Counted from the stretch's first letter, positions 1 to 12,369 are shown. The stretch: DNA of 64,000 bases from Rotaria socialis (GCA_905331475.1 CAJNYU010003023.1:62001-126000), one strand, 5' to 3'. Numbers and translations: made by a program. Notes: generated by a model not told the origin, from the sequence alone.

Positions 1-555
1 CAAATGTATTTCGCCAAACCCATCGACGTTGCAAATGCATGTAAATAGTCAAATGCGTCGATATTTATAGACGTAGAATCACATAAAGAAAATGTAGATA
101 TACAATGCAAATGAATCTACTATTAAGATACAGTGTCCATTATAAGCTAAGCTAGACGACCTATTCAAATTGAATATTTGAAACAAACGAAAGAACCTAA
201 TCCAATCGGTACGAGCTAAATTCTTCGACCAAAAGTTGATGTTCATTATGCTTAGCTGACTGATTGAGATTATATATTGCTTCAAGATTTTAGAAAGATT
301 TGAAACCTGCACAAAATTTTTTTTGATATTTAAAACAGTTAGCTGAAAAGTATTTTACTACAACGAGAAAGCGAAAAAATTGGAAGTTGTGCTTTCGTGT
401 ACACGCATTTATATAGAAAACAGAAATCTCAAGGAGATCATCTTCTCATGAATAGATACAAATTTCTCCTTGAATGAATTGAATCAGATAAAGTAGAATT
501 TCTATCAATAGTAACACCGAATTTATTATTTTTATACAATGGATTGTTGATCACT

Positions 556-853
556 ACCCAGGTCGAGCAGTCCGGCCTGGAAACGACCGGTTCTGGTTAG
601 TTCCGTTGATTTTGTGGAAGCAGTGTTCCGGTTGGAAAATTTTCGGATTTTTCCGGTGATTTCCGATCAATTCCTGCCGGAAAGCACCAGAGTTTGGCAG
701 GAATCCGCCGGAAAAGCCCTGCCGTATTTTTGACCGGAATACTGCTTCCGGGTTCCAGCAATTTTCCGTGTTTTCCTGCAGGATATGGTGACTTTCCCGC
801 AGATTTTCTGGAGTATCCTACGGGATCCGATGGCCGGAATGTTCGACCTGGGT
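556..853. repeat. GC-rich foldback/MITE-like element
   Basis: A block of about 300 bases is clearly richer in GC than its surroundings and full of CCGG-containing words. Its ends are imperfect inverted repeats: 556-577 and the reverse complement of 832-853 agree at 18 of 22 positions, sharing ACCCAGGTCGA and TCCGGCC. A second nested inverted pair, 616-632 against the reverse complement of 733-749, agrees at 16 of 17. No target-site duplication is evident. There is no coding potential for a transposase, so a non-autonomous foldback or MITE-type element is the best guess. Confidence 0.55.
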
Positions 854-1384
854 TAAACTGTCGTATTGCCAAAACGGACTCGATACCAGTCTAATTAGGT
901 TAAGTGCCTAGAATTTTAAAATAGATAACCCTAGTGAACTATCTTGGGGCATGCGCATGAAATACATGAGCATTTGGAGCAAGAGTGTCATGTGCTGTGG
1001 GCAAATCTTGAGGGTTGCGCATTCCATGCCTATAAGAAAAAAAATCTATGTAAAAAAGCGTAGTTTGGAGTTCCAATCACTTTCCAGACCGAATATTTTT
1101 CTCCTGGCTATAATTCTGACCTGAGGAATTATATCTAGTGCTTTTAATCGCGACATTAATGAAATTCTTTCTTCCATACGCTTGATATCTGAACAGGTCA
1201 AGCATATGAAAAAAAAACGTTCGTCTAGGAAATGATTTTTCTCAATAGTTGTGTGTAGCTTTTCAAGCCATTTGGTAAAGCAATGAAGCATTGACACTGA
1301 GTTCTATCAGATTTTCAGGACTAGAGTGAGGATTGTAGAGGTTAAATATGAAATTCTGAAATGTCATTTGTTATTATAAAAATT

Positions 1385-1455
1385 CCGAGGATCCCGAAAT
1401 CCCATGGGAAGCCTGGGAACCCGGAACCAGGAATCCGCCTTTTCCTCCTTGCCCT
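1385..1455. repeat. Possible fragment related to the 556-853 element
   Basis: A second isolated GC-rich patch in otherwise AT-rich sequence. It shares short words such as GGATCCCG and GGAACCCGGAA with the reverse complement of the element at 556-853. Similarity is patchy, so it may be a degraded copy or simply similar composition. Confidence 0.3.
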
Positions 1456-3112
1456 GCAATGACACTCATATATCCTGTTGATAAACTCGTCAAATGCAAT
1501 TTCTGGTTTATCACTAGTTGTTGATACAAAAGAAAAAGAAATAGATAGAAGAACATTTGCGGCTAAAGTATAGCTCTTTATAAAATTCGATGATGATTTT
1601 CAACCAAAATTTCGATGTAATCGATGAATAAAACGTATTTCGTTGGCAAAAAGTATTAAATCTGCTTTTATACACATAATAATAATTTGTAATGTTTCGA
1701 TATTTTTACTTTCGACCAAAGTAGGGTACACTGAATATATTACTATCTGATAAAATTATATATTTTGTATAGTTTTCATAGATATTTGTGGTTACAAATT
1801 TGAAAGATTGACACGAAATCATAATATGATTCCCTTAAACTTATCAATAGTATCAGACTAAATCTATAGATTTTAATAGAGTTAGTAAGTTATTCGTAGG
1901 ATGTTCTTATTCGAATGTATTTATAGATATTTCAAAAACAAAGATAATATCATATTTTTAGCTACAAAAATGTCTCCCAAACTGAATTTAGTAACATAAT
2001 TAGCATTAGACAAAGGACATTGCTATCATTTCAGATGACACCTTAAATTTATCCAACGATATAGTAGATGATAGTTACCGATTGTTTTTCAAACAATAGC
2101 GATCTGCATGCGGTATACTTCTACTTTATTCAGTTTATTTAATAAAATTGAGACGAAGTCAACAGTCAAGTTGATTAATTAATACTTTTAATAACTTAGA
2201 ATATAAATATAAACAAAATAGATGCTAACTTCTTTCAAAAAGTATAAAAGATTAAATAAATCTCAGTCTTGGCGGAATTCCCTTGAAAAATAGCTGTAGC
2301 ATGCTATGATTTGATCTTACATTCTCGTATAGCAAACAAAATACACATAAAAATCATGAAATCGATTTTGGCAGTGCTTCCGAATTAATACGCTCATAAT
2401 TCTGAACAAATATTCGATTCTAATCCCATTCTTACGATTCATATAGTTATAAATCATAATCATATCATCTATTATTGTATTTATTATGATATTTATTCAG
2501 CAAAAACTATATCATAAGCAGACAAGATCTCATCTTGCTGTGAATGTCTTGTTCTAATAGAAATAATATAGAACTCTTTGCATGAACACAACCGTTTGTA
2601 CTAAGCCAAACGAAGTAGTTAACAAAATTGGTTTCAAAAACTCGTAATACGACAGCAGCATTTTCGCTAGTGTTTGATCAGTTAGAGAATATAAAATGTA
2701 GGCTTTCCTTTACATAGATCTGATGCGAAACCATACTTTGAAATGAAAAGTTACACACAGCGACAGTTGTAATACATATCCACAAATGATATGGGCATTG
2801 ATTTCATCAACTGAGAAATTATGATGCTCATTTCATCTTTTAAATTGACAACGAAATTCTATATGTCTCATATTTAACTCACACATTCGATATATTTTAA
2901 TCAAAAAACTTTCTTTCACACACGCTGAATCTTATTGTGAAATTAGCTTTCGTTATATAGTATGAAATTCTGTAAAAAAAAATAGAAAAAAAAGTTGCTA
3001 GGTTGACAAAATTTTTCTTTTCTCTCCGGTTGTTAACAACAGAAGAATTACATGAGGTAATTTTTTTTCTTCTTTCTGTCGCCATTTAGTCCTTCTTATT
3101 TTTTTCTTGTCT

Positions 3113-3118
3113 TTAGTA
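3113..3118 (+). promoter_or_regulatory. Acceptor-like AG just before start codon
   Basis: A long T/C tract ends in CTTTAG at 3111-3116, two bases before the ATG at 3119. This could be the acceptor of a 5' UTR intron or a spliced-leader trans-splicing site; bdelloid rotifers are known to trans-splice. It also argues against a start further upstream. Confidence 0.4.
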
Positions 3119-6100
3119 ATGTCTCATCCAACTAAATCACACCAACGTTTTCCATTTCGAGCTACAGTTCATATTCGTAAGAATTTTCGTAAATTACCCC
3201 CAATTACACAACCAATTCGTCCATTGGAAAAAGACAGCCGCGCACCTAGTTCATCCTTAAGTGCTACCAACATCGATTTAAAATATGAATCATCGTCACC
3301 AATAGGTGTCGACGACTTTTGGAATAAACTACATCAGCACATTGCCAATCAAACTTCAGAACACAATGATGATCATGGAAATCAAAATGCACCGAATAAA
3401 GTTGTACGAATATTTGTTTCATCGACATTTACAGATTTTTTTAACGAACGAGAAGTGCTTATTAAAAAAGTAAAAGAAATATTTATCATGTATATTACTG
3501 CATTGTTCGTTGTTTTTATCTTGAAATGAAAGGTGTTTCCTGCGTTACGTGATGAAATGGAACCAGCAGGTCTTCAAATAATCGATTGTGATCTTCGTTG
3601 GGGTGTAAGTAAAATTATTCTAAAAAAAGAATTAATAAAATTTTGCTGCAATAAATATTAATATATTTATCTTAACTCAGGTTCCAAAAGATTCAACAAC
3701 TGAACAAACAATATTAACGTGTCTTGAAGAACTTGATCGCTGCTTTGACGATAATGGCCAACCTTTTTTTATTGGTCTCGTCAGTGATAAGTGCGTCATT
3801 ATTTTCCACAGTTAGATGAAAAAAAAATATAATTGTTTTTTGTTCTCATCAGGTACGGTTGGGTTCCAAGGCTCGATGAATTACCAACGAATATAACAAA
3901 ACGATACCATTGGATTGAAGGAGCATCGATAACATTGATGGAATTTATTCATGGCGCGTTGCGTACGCAAAATCCAAATGCATTATTTTTAATACGAAAC
4001 TCAGAAAATATTCTTAAAAGCATTCCAGATAAATACACAGATAGATTTCAAGATAAAGATGAATACAATCAAAATCAAATACAAGAATTACGAAATCAAT
4101 TACATCGAATTGTTGCTCCCGAACAAATTGTTCATTATGATTGCCTTTACGATGGTCTCGATTCATCTAGTGGACGTGAACGTGTAGGAAGAAGACAATC
4201 GTGAATCTTTGCTTTTCTAAATAAATTTTTATTTAAGGTCAAAATTGATGGTTTAAACGACTTTGAAGAGCAAACGAAAAAATTTTTAATTGAAGCTATT
4301 AAAAAATGGTATCCAAGTAATTTTAATAACACTAATCGATCGGATCCAGGTAAATTTGACGGATCGTCGAGAAAAACTCGCTTCTATTCATCAAATTTCT
4401 AGAACAACAACAAATTAACACATTTCTTCTTAATAAAACTCAAATTTTTGTTGATCGACCTAAAGAATTCGCATCTTTACTCAAATACATCACTGGAGAT
4501 CACAAAGATTTTTCATTAATCGATGGTAACTAAACTGAAAAGCAAATCATGTTTTAGCAAAATTTCTTAGGAGAACCTTCAAATAAGAAAAATGCTCAAC
4601 CTTTAATGGCTTTAACAGGTCGATCAGGTGATGGAAAAACAATGCTACTTGGGAAATTCGTGTTAACCATCGAAGTAAATCTTTTAAATCGACATGTTTC
4701 ACTATTTCAATACGTATATCTAATAGGAGACACAGCAAAGCAAATTTTTGCTGTTTTATTACTTTTTCGATGGCGCATTTCATGCTCAAGCTAGTCATTT
4801 TATGTTGACTAGTTTAAAACAAAAATTAGATAAATATCTCGGTAAATATAAGTCAAAATGAGAAATATAAATAACATCTTATTTTCTTTTTGTATTTATT
4901 TAGCCGACAATAACATCATTTCTCCGCGAACAAATGAGCGACTTAAAATAACCGATGACTCGTTTTTACCAGATGCTATTGAACTTTTATCGATTCCACT
5001 TTTTATTGTTGTTGATGGATTAGATAAAGTAAATATGCACGCCGATCTCATCTATTAAGAAGAAACTATTTCCTAGGGTGATGTTCATCAAACTCGCCTC
5101 TATGGACAAGAATTTCCATTTAATAGTCTTTCGGAATTAATGACTGAGCATACATATATTGTAATAAGTTGTGAAACAAAATCAAAATTATATGAATCAA
5201 TCTGTAATTATTCTCACTATGAACTTCAACTGGAGCCATTCACAAGTGAACAACGTCAAGCATACATTGAATTATTTTTTAATCGTTTTAATAAAGTAAG
5301 TTTTGAAGAGAAAAAGCAACAAGACATGCTAATACTAAATTCGAACACACAGTAATCCATTTTTATAATGAACTGTAAAATTGTCCGGTTTTTGTTTATG
5401 TGTCGAAGATTTAATTGGCTGTTGAAATGATGGAGCGAGATTAGTGAGTAAACATCGATAGGTATTTATTTCAGACGAAAGTGTTATGGCACTATTCCTT
5501 GATTGTAATATTAAGGATTCTATTTCAGAGATTTCTACTTCTAAATCATAATGATCATCATTTAATAATTCGTATTGTTGTCGATTTCGTTCGATGACAT
5601 GTTGAAAATTATTGTCGAGTTGAGCTTGAAAAGAAAAGCAAAGGGGATTTTTTGCAGAGAAAGAAAAAGAAACTTACTTAATTTTTGTTGAAGCGATTTG
5701 TTTTGTTCTTGCAATTGTTGTATTTCTTCGGCATTATTTTCTTTGACGCTGTCATGAAATTTGTATTGAACTAAATCAAGTTTTATTTTATAGTAACCTT
5801 CTAATTCCGATAATTGAATTTGGTTATACTGTTGATAGTCTTGACTGAAAGAAGTGCAGAGAAAAAAAGCTAGAACCGAAAGTTTCATTGTAAATGATAA
5901 ATACAAACCGTATTTTAGAAATTATATTATCAAATTCAGTTTTATTGAAATGATCATTTAAATCTTGTTGGATTTTTTCTAAACTTCTCAATTCTTGTAT
6001 ACATTGATTGTTGTATTCCTGTTCGAATATTAACTGTTCATTAAGAGTATAAAGAGAATTTTCCGTTTGTGCGCGTTCATAAGCTATCTTATTGTAATCG

Positions 6101-8759
6101 TTTGCGTATTCAATTAATCTCTTCATATAATCATTGTATTGGTTTTTGCATGTCTAAACAAAATGAACTGCTCGTATATTTGAAGTTTTGTAATGATAAG
6201 AAACTTTCACTCGATAATCTATCCGGGCAAAAAGACTAAGTCTTTACGAAGTTATTTTACTTGTAAATTTTCTTCTTGTTGCACATATTGTTGTTTTAAT
6301 AGATTTAATTCATATACACTCGAATCAAGTTGTTGTGTCACTATTTGAAGTTGATCCGAATTTGAAAATGATCGAATTTTATGATAATAATATTTTTTAT
6401 CGTAATCAGCACGTTGTAAACGTACATAGATCGATACTAATCGTTTTAATTCATCATTTAATTCTTGGCGTAAATGATTGAATTTAATCTCTAACGAATT
6501 AGACTTTTCTTCTTCCGCATTGCTTTGTAAAACATTAACAATCTCTTGACGAAGATCAATATTGATGTTGGCTAGAATTTTGACTTTAGTGAGATAATTT
6601 TCAAAATTATTATTAAGTTTTGCTAATCCAACTTTATCATCTTCATCTTCGTCTATGGTACTTAAGCGAATAGCAGTCGGTGTAGTCATTTTTGGCGTTG
6701 GTCGAGTAAAATCAATCATTTTTTCAGAAATATCACTATAATCAATTGATTTGTTTGGACGACTACCGAATTCTGTATTACGATTGAAATTATTTATGTC
6801 CACTGAAAAATTGCTCTGAGAATTTTTTGCGGTTTCTTCATCCATTTGATTGATATATTAGTAAGTTAGAAAGTGTTTTTATTGATAATAACATATGCTT
6901 GACAAAAGATTTGCCATTTACGTTTTTACATGTTGCACAGAAGAAACTATTAGTCGTTCTTGATATACTTTAAAGATTAGTTTATATGATGCAAATGAGA
7001 AAAATAAAAAGAATGGTAGATGACTTTATTTTCTTTGCTATCAATGGACAGAAAGGTTATTATGTTAAATATATAGATATCGACGGTTTTTGAGTTGAAT
7101 ATTTTGATCTTGATTTCATGATGAAGAATTTTAATGAAACGATTTCCTTAGAGACTTCGATCGGTCTGTCTCGTATAGTCGCTCTTTGTTAATTTTTATT
7201 GTAAGCCATAAAAAAATCTGCCAATAGACTGTTAATATCGGTCTCATTATTTAATCGTAGAAGAATTTTTATTATTCTTATTTATGCATGTGACGTTTTG
7301 TATGCTCTTTTATTGTACGTTGCATTTAAATGTCGAGTCTACCTTAAATTGCATATATTTACGGCTTGATGACATTGATACTGAAGTATCTCTATAGACG
7401 ATAACATGTAATAAATTAAGAGTCCTTGCACATCTGCATAGAAGAATTCCCTAAGTTAAAATAGTACAAGAAGAGAATGCTATTTGCTTGTGAAAACACT
7501 CATTTTGTATTAATATTATTAAATAGACTCTTGAGCCTGAACAAAAAGGCATACTTGTAAACAATCCAGGTGGTGAACATGCTCTCTATTTATCTTATAT
7601 ATGCGAAGATCTTCGTCAATTTGGTGATTATTCACTTGTAACAAAACGCCTTGCAAAATATCCGCAAAGAATTGAAGACCTACTTAATCTATTACTAAAT
7701 GAAGTCTATACAGTTGTTGATAGTAAACCACTTGTTGATGCTGTACGTCAAATTTTCATCGGAATTTAAAATAACTTAAATATTGTTTTTCTTAGTTTTT
7801 CAAATTATTAATCATATCAAATGTTGGCATACTTGAATCTGATATAGTGAATATGCTTCAACAGTATATGAATAAAACTAGCGGTGAAAAGGATAAAACT
7901 CTGATCGATCGAATGATATGGTCAACATTACGACGCCAGTTGAAAACATTTCTTGATACAACATGGATACATGGCCATCAGCTTATTATTTATCGACATG
8001 CATCACTTGAACAGGTTTATATTTTTATAGGATATTCGTGGAGATAATATGCTTTTATTTTTTAATAGATTTTACAAAAACGTTGTTTCAAAGAAAATAC
8101 AGATGAATTACGTTCGCTGCATGGTTTCATGGCTGATTTTTATTTAAAAAATCAAACGATTAAAGATTTTGCTGCTCGTCGTGTACCATATCATTATGAA
8201 AAAGCACAGATGTACAGCGAACTAGTTAAATATTTACGTTCATCACAATCACGTGGTGTTGATCGAATGGACCGATATGCATATTTACGCGTAAAAATAT
8301 TTATTTCTGAAACGAGTTCCATTATAGAATAGAATAATGAGTACTATATTGTTATGTTTTTGCTCTATTTAGAGACGTCGTTGTACTAGGATGTTGCCTT
8401 TTACCGACGATATGCTTAATCAACGTGCTTATTTATGTAATGTTTGTGCCATGCAATTTAAATTAGGGCCATTTACAATGGCTAAAAGTTCATGTTTAAT
8501 CTGTACAAACATGATTATGGGAGGAAATCTGTCGCAAGGAAATCCTTTTAAGCGTGAAGCTCGTCTTTGTCAAAAACATGGTTCAGGTGGTTATCCGCAT
8601 TCCATTCAATGTGTTGTTTGTAGACAGCCTCGACCAAAACCAACAGGAACAGGAACAGCATCAGGATTCACTGATTCTGTGGCATTAAATATCTGCTTTG
8701 ATTGTTGGATCTCAGGTGGAGCAGCAAGACCGCGCTGTTGCGGAATGGAACTTGAATAA
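3119..8759 (+). CDS. DUF4062-like / NACHT NTPase with Cys-rich C-terminus
   Basis: Inferred exons: 3119-3469, 3533-3604, 3681-3790, 3853-4183, 4238-4349, 4403-4525, 4571-4674, 4727-4841, 4904-5028, 5077-5295, 7527-7742, 7796-8014, 8069-8290, 8373-8759; 901 residues in frame. Residues about 104-150 carry the FVSSTFTDF...ER and DLRWGV signatures found at the N-terminus of NPHP3, TEP1 and related STAND proteins (DUF4062-like, TIR-related fold). A NACHT domain follows, with Walker A GRSGDGKT near residue 383 and Walker B LFIVVDGLDK near 472-481. The last ~128 residues hold several CxxC pairs, probably a zinc-binding fold, instead of the TPR or WD repeats expected. STAND NTPases act as signalling or assembly switches; the ligand is unknown. 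The host of a nested antisense gene in its tenth intron. Domain assignment is firm, orthology is not. Confidence 0.8.
5335..6845 (-). CDS. Cytoplasmic intermediate filament protein
   Basis: Minus-strand exons 6845-6261, 6153-5909, 5844-5678, 5624-5335 give 428 residues. A Ser/Thr/Asn-rich head of about 73 residues leads into LAKLNNNFENYLTKVK, which matches the conserved coil 1A start of intermediate filaments (LNDRFANYIEKVR-like). Heptad-rich coiled coil continues to SEINTYRCLL near residue 383-392, the degenerate equivalent of the EIATYRKLLEGEE rod-end motif. The rod is about 320 residues. The tail is short (about 36 residues) with no lamin Ig domain and no CaaX box, so this is a cytoplasmic type that would form structural filaments. 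The whole gene lies inside intron 10 of the NACHT gene on the other strand; its stop codon is about 40 bases from that intron's donor. Loss of the LEGEE part of the motif is unusual. Confidence 0.8.
6846..7526. other. Remainder of the host intron upstream of the nested gene
   Basis: About 680 bases between the start of the nested intermediate filament gene and the next NACHT exon. It must contain any promoter of the nested gene. No ORF, repeat or recognised motif is seen beyond AT-rich sequence and the acceptor AAATAG at 7521-7526. Confidence 0.5.
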
Positions 8760-9190
8760 ATAGAACATCATCTTTTTTTATTGTTTAAAATAAAATTTCT
8801 TTTCTTTTTCTGGGTAAATCTAATAGAATTGATTTTTATGGAAAGATTCATTTCGTGACCATAGAAGGTAGTTTTTGGTAGCCAAACAACTTCTTAATGG
8901 CGCGCGTTCTTCTCAAGTTATTTTCTCACAAAGATGTAGAACTCATTTAATATCAAAAAAATGTCGAGTAGATATTTAATACTTGTAATGAAGTATGTAA
9001 AGACTTTGAAATGAAACATTTCTTGTTATCTGTATGATAGATAAACAAAAAGGCTCGTAAATAAAAAGTCAAAAAAATATATTCACTTAAACGTTATCTC
9101 TTCTGTTAGCAAAGCCATATTTAATGTTGTCTTCCTATCAGTAGAATAAAGAGACGGTAGGACGAATAGTAATAAAACAAAAAAAAAAGA
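8760..9190. other. Spacer between NACHT and M13 genes
   Basis: About 430 AT-rich bases between two plus-strand genes. An AATAAA-like run (TAAAATAAAA) lies about 30 bases after the NACHT stop and probably serves 3' end formation. Nothing else is recognised. Confidence 0.4.
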
Positions 9191-10141
9191 ATGAGCAGTG
9201 AATTGATAATTTTCGGACGTAAAATAAACAGGAACCACTTTGGTGCTGGATTAATATTTCTTGGTCTACTCTCCACGGCACTTTTAATTACTGTTATTGT
9301 TCAAGCGACAAATCATAAAAAAAATAACAATGACAATGGTAGTAGCGATGTCAATCAATACTGTCAGAATCGAGGATGTCTCTCAGCAGCAACGCATCAA
9401 CTAAGATCATTGGATAAGGCAGCGTCTGCTGATCGTTGTACAGATTTTTACAAATATGCATGTGGTGTTTGGCAGCAAACTCATCCAATCGAATCATTTG
9501 AAACCGAACGCACCGTACTTGGGGATATCATTAATCGGCGTAATGCAGATATTGAACGTCTTCTTGATTCGCCTGTTTCTCGTGGATCTCCAATAAGTTG
9601 GGAATGGAAAGTTAAAGTTTGCATTTTACTAATTATTTTATGAGAAAAAAAATGAAATTCTTCATCGTGTTATTTAGACCTATTATACAGAATGTGTTGA
9701 TGATTATGCACGTAATGGTGATAGTGGTAAAGCAATGGTAGATTTAATAAAAGATAATGATACAATCGATGGTTGGTTTCTTTTTGATAATAGTGCCGAA
9801 GGTGCTAGTCAAGAATTTTTATTAAAAACTCAAACTGTTCCTAAACAAATGTCACATATTCACGGGGATCTTGGTAAAACAACAAATCCTTGAATTCATT
9901 TGTTTTTCATAAAATATCTCTTCTAGGTGCTAGTGTTATATTTGGCTTAGGAGTCAAATTCGATGATACAAATTCAAATGCTAAACGTCTTGAAGTATAC
10001 AATTGATCATAGAAAAAAAGTATATTTTTCGATTGTTATCTTGTAGGTGTACCCATCGGGTTTAACACTAGAAGTAAATGATTATATTGGCATTGATGAT
10101 AATGCAAATAGAGTAAGTTGTATTGAACATCTTTCCTTATA

Positions 10142-10180
<39 letters not shown>

Positions 10181-12369
10181 CAATATTTTGTTTTCGGAAT
10201 AAAATATCTAACAGTTTATGTACCAAAAAAGAGACCTATTTCCGAGCAAAAAAATGCATTTCATCTGTTTGTAACGAGAAATAGTAGCGTCATTTTTATA
10301 AATGAATTTGAATGTTTTAGCGTCGTTCTGCTTATAAAGCATATATGTTGGACATATTAACTGCTCTTGCTCAAGATGATGAAATCAAGGATGGAAATCT
10401 TTTTGATCGTATTTATACAATTATTGATGATATAATGGATATTGAAACACGCTTAGCCATAGTATGTCTATAACAGAAAACTATTTAACTGATTGTTTGG
10501 AACCATATTTTCTAGAGTCGCCAACGTAGTATCGACAACGGTGATCGGCCAGTGTCAATAACTTTTAAAGCAATGTCAGACCGATATTCAGTAATAGAAA
10601 AATTGAATATTACTATACAAGATAGAAATCTCGTTTTTTTAGTTTGATTTTGTTGAATTAATGACTCACGAATTAGGCGATCCAACTTTAGTATCAGGTG
10701 TAACACTTGTTTACCTTGCAAATCAAATGTATTTTGATGATGCATTTGAATTATTAGCAAAAAATGATGAGTATAGAATAATATCATTTTTCGATTGATT
10801 TCTTCTATTTATTGATGTTTGCTTTCAAAACTTAGTCCGGAATATGCTCGACGTATTCATAATTATATGCGATGGAGACTTGTTCAATCATATATCGAAG
10901 ATCTTTCATATAGTTATATTCATGCCTATCGAGTATTTCGTGATAAATATTATAACTATGCAATACATGCAACAAACGAAGCTTATTGTACACGTGAAGT
11001 GGAACGAAGATTTCCGCTTGCTATTCAACGTTTATATACGATGGACTCACCTGCACGTATGGACACTATTGAAACTGTATATAAAAACAAACAAAAAACA
11101 CTTTTTTCTCAATCAAATTTTTCTTTTATTCATTAAATTTTAGGTTCAAAAACTGTTTGATGCTTTAAAAACTGCATTTATCAATTATGTTAACGCAAAA
11201 GCAACATGGATGACTGATGAAATAACAAAGAGAGTAGCACGAGAAAAAATCGATGCACTCACAGTTGCTATTGGTTATGCTAGTATTGCTTCGAATGATT
11301 CACGTCTTGACGAATATTATGCACGAGTATGTATTTACTCTTGAATAGAATCTTTATTTGAAATGAACGTTCTATCTTTAGTTTGCTGTCAGTGATAAAT
11401 CTCATTTGGAAAATGCATATAGTTATCATCAATTTCGTAGTTGGGCTATCGGAAATTCACTGCAAAATCCCGGCCAACTTGACCATTGGGATTTTTTTGA
11501 AACACGAACAAATCGGCTCTATGATTATATTGCAATATTTAATCGACTATTTGTTATTGCAAGTGTTATGAATGAACCACTTGTTAATACTGAATGGCCA
11601 TGGTAATAATTTTTGATTTTATTCGCAAGAACAAGAGTATTTTGAAACTACTAGATCGATTGTTTTACAGTTGAGCGCACGGAAACTCGATCAAATTCAT
11701 TTTTCTTAATGAATATTTCCACTTTAGTTCAGTTGAAACAATAAAATGATGCTTTCTTTATCTAAAATTTTCATAGGGCTATGAATATGGGTTCATTAGG
11801 TGTTCTACTTGCAGAAAAACTTTTCTCTAGTATCGATGGACCAGAAGGTAATTGAATTTATCCAATCTAAACTATAACAAAAGAATATTCCATCGTCTTT
11901 AGGTCGTGTATATTCAGCTACTGGAACACTAATACCTGATTGGTGGTCAGTACAAACAGCCAACGCATATAATAAAAGTCGCCAATGTATAACTGATTAT
12001 TATGTACGTGAAATAAAAACGCTTTCATTTAATATCTATGGCATAGAAGTGTTAGTTCAACTTGCCGGTGAACCATTTTCTCCAACAACTCTTCGACATA
12101 TTGGTGCTCTTCGTTTTGCATATATGGCATTCAAAGATAAGGATGATTTAAAATCATTGACTATGCCTGCTACAAATCTAACAAGTGAACAAACATTTTT
12201 TCTTGCCTATGCTCAAACACAATGTTATCAACGTGCAGATTTATTACAAATATTACGAACACAATTAGGTGTGTATGATGAACGATTAGCATTAAATACT
12301 GCACTTCTCCACATGCCAGAATTTGCTTCTGCATTTAAATGTGAACCAAGAGATGATACATGTTTTTGA
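9191..12369 (+). CDS. M13 (neprilysin/ECE) family protein, catalytically dead
   Basis: Exons: 9191-9616, 9678-9873, 9927-9994, 10047-10112, 10321-10461, 10516-10590, 10643-10770, 10836-11076, 11144-11326, 11382-11602, 11777-11847, 11903-12369; 760 residues. A short cytosolic start, one membrane span near residues 18-40 and a luminal Cys-bearing start (CLSAA...CTDFYKYACGVW) are typical type II M13 topology. The C-terminal half aligns well: PWAMNMGSLGVLLAEKLFSS corresponds to the family's KAMNFGGIGVVxGHELTHGF segment. The HExxH zinc motif therefore reads EKLFS (residues 595-599). The ENxxD region before GALRFAY reads TTLRH, so the third zinc ligand and catalytic Asp are also lost. Length and the late SEQTFFLAYAQ and FKCEPRD segments fit the family, so the fold is probably intact. 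Likely a pseudoprotease with a binding or extracellular role. Confidence 0.85.
10144..10176. repeat. (CT)n microsatellite in an M13 gene intron
   Basis: A perfect CT dinucleotide run of about 16 units inside the intron between the exons ending at 10112 and starting at 10321. Length polymorphism is likely; no function is implied. Confidence 0.95.

Larger units (their letters stand above)
1..3118. other. Gene-free upstream region
   Basis: I see no supportable gene in these 3.1 kb. The open frames are short, begin and end in AT-rich sequence and match no family I recognise. The only structure is a GC-rich foldback element at 556-853 and a smaller related GC-rich patch near 1385-1455. The last 50 bases are a strong polypyrimidine tract leading into the gene at 3119. 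Confidence 0.6.

Noticed and set aside
1046..1297. 83-codon minus-strand frame
   Set aside because: No recognisable domain and no joinable exons; likely chance in AT-rich sequence.
10643..10770. MTHELGD in the M13 gene as a possible HExxH-like site
   Set aside because: It lacks the second His, lies far upstream of the aligned zinc-site position, and belongs to the N-terminal half of the fold.
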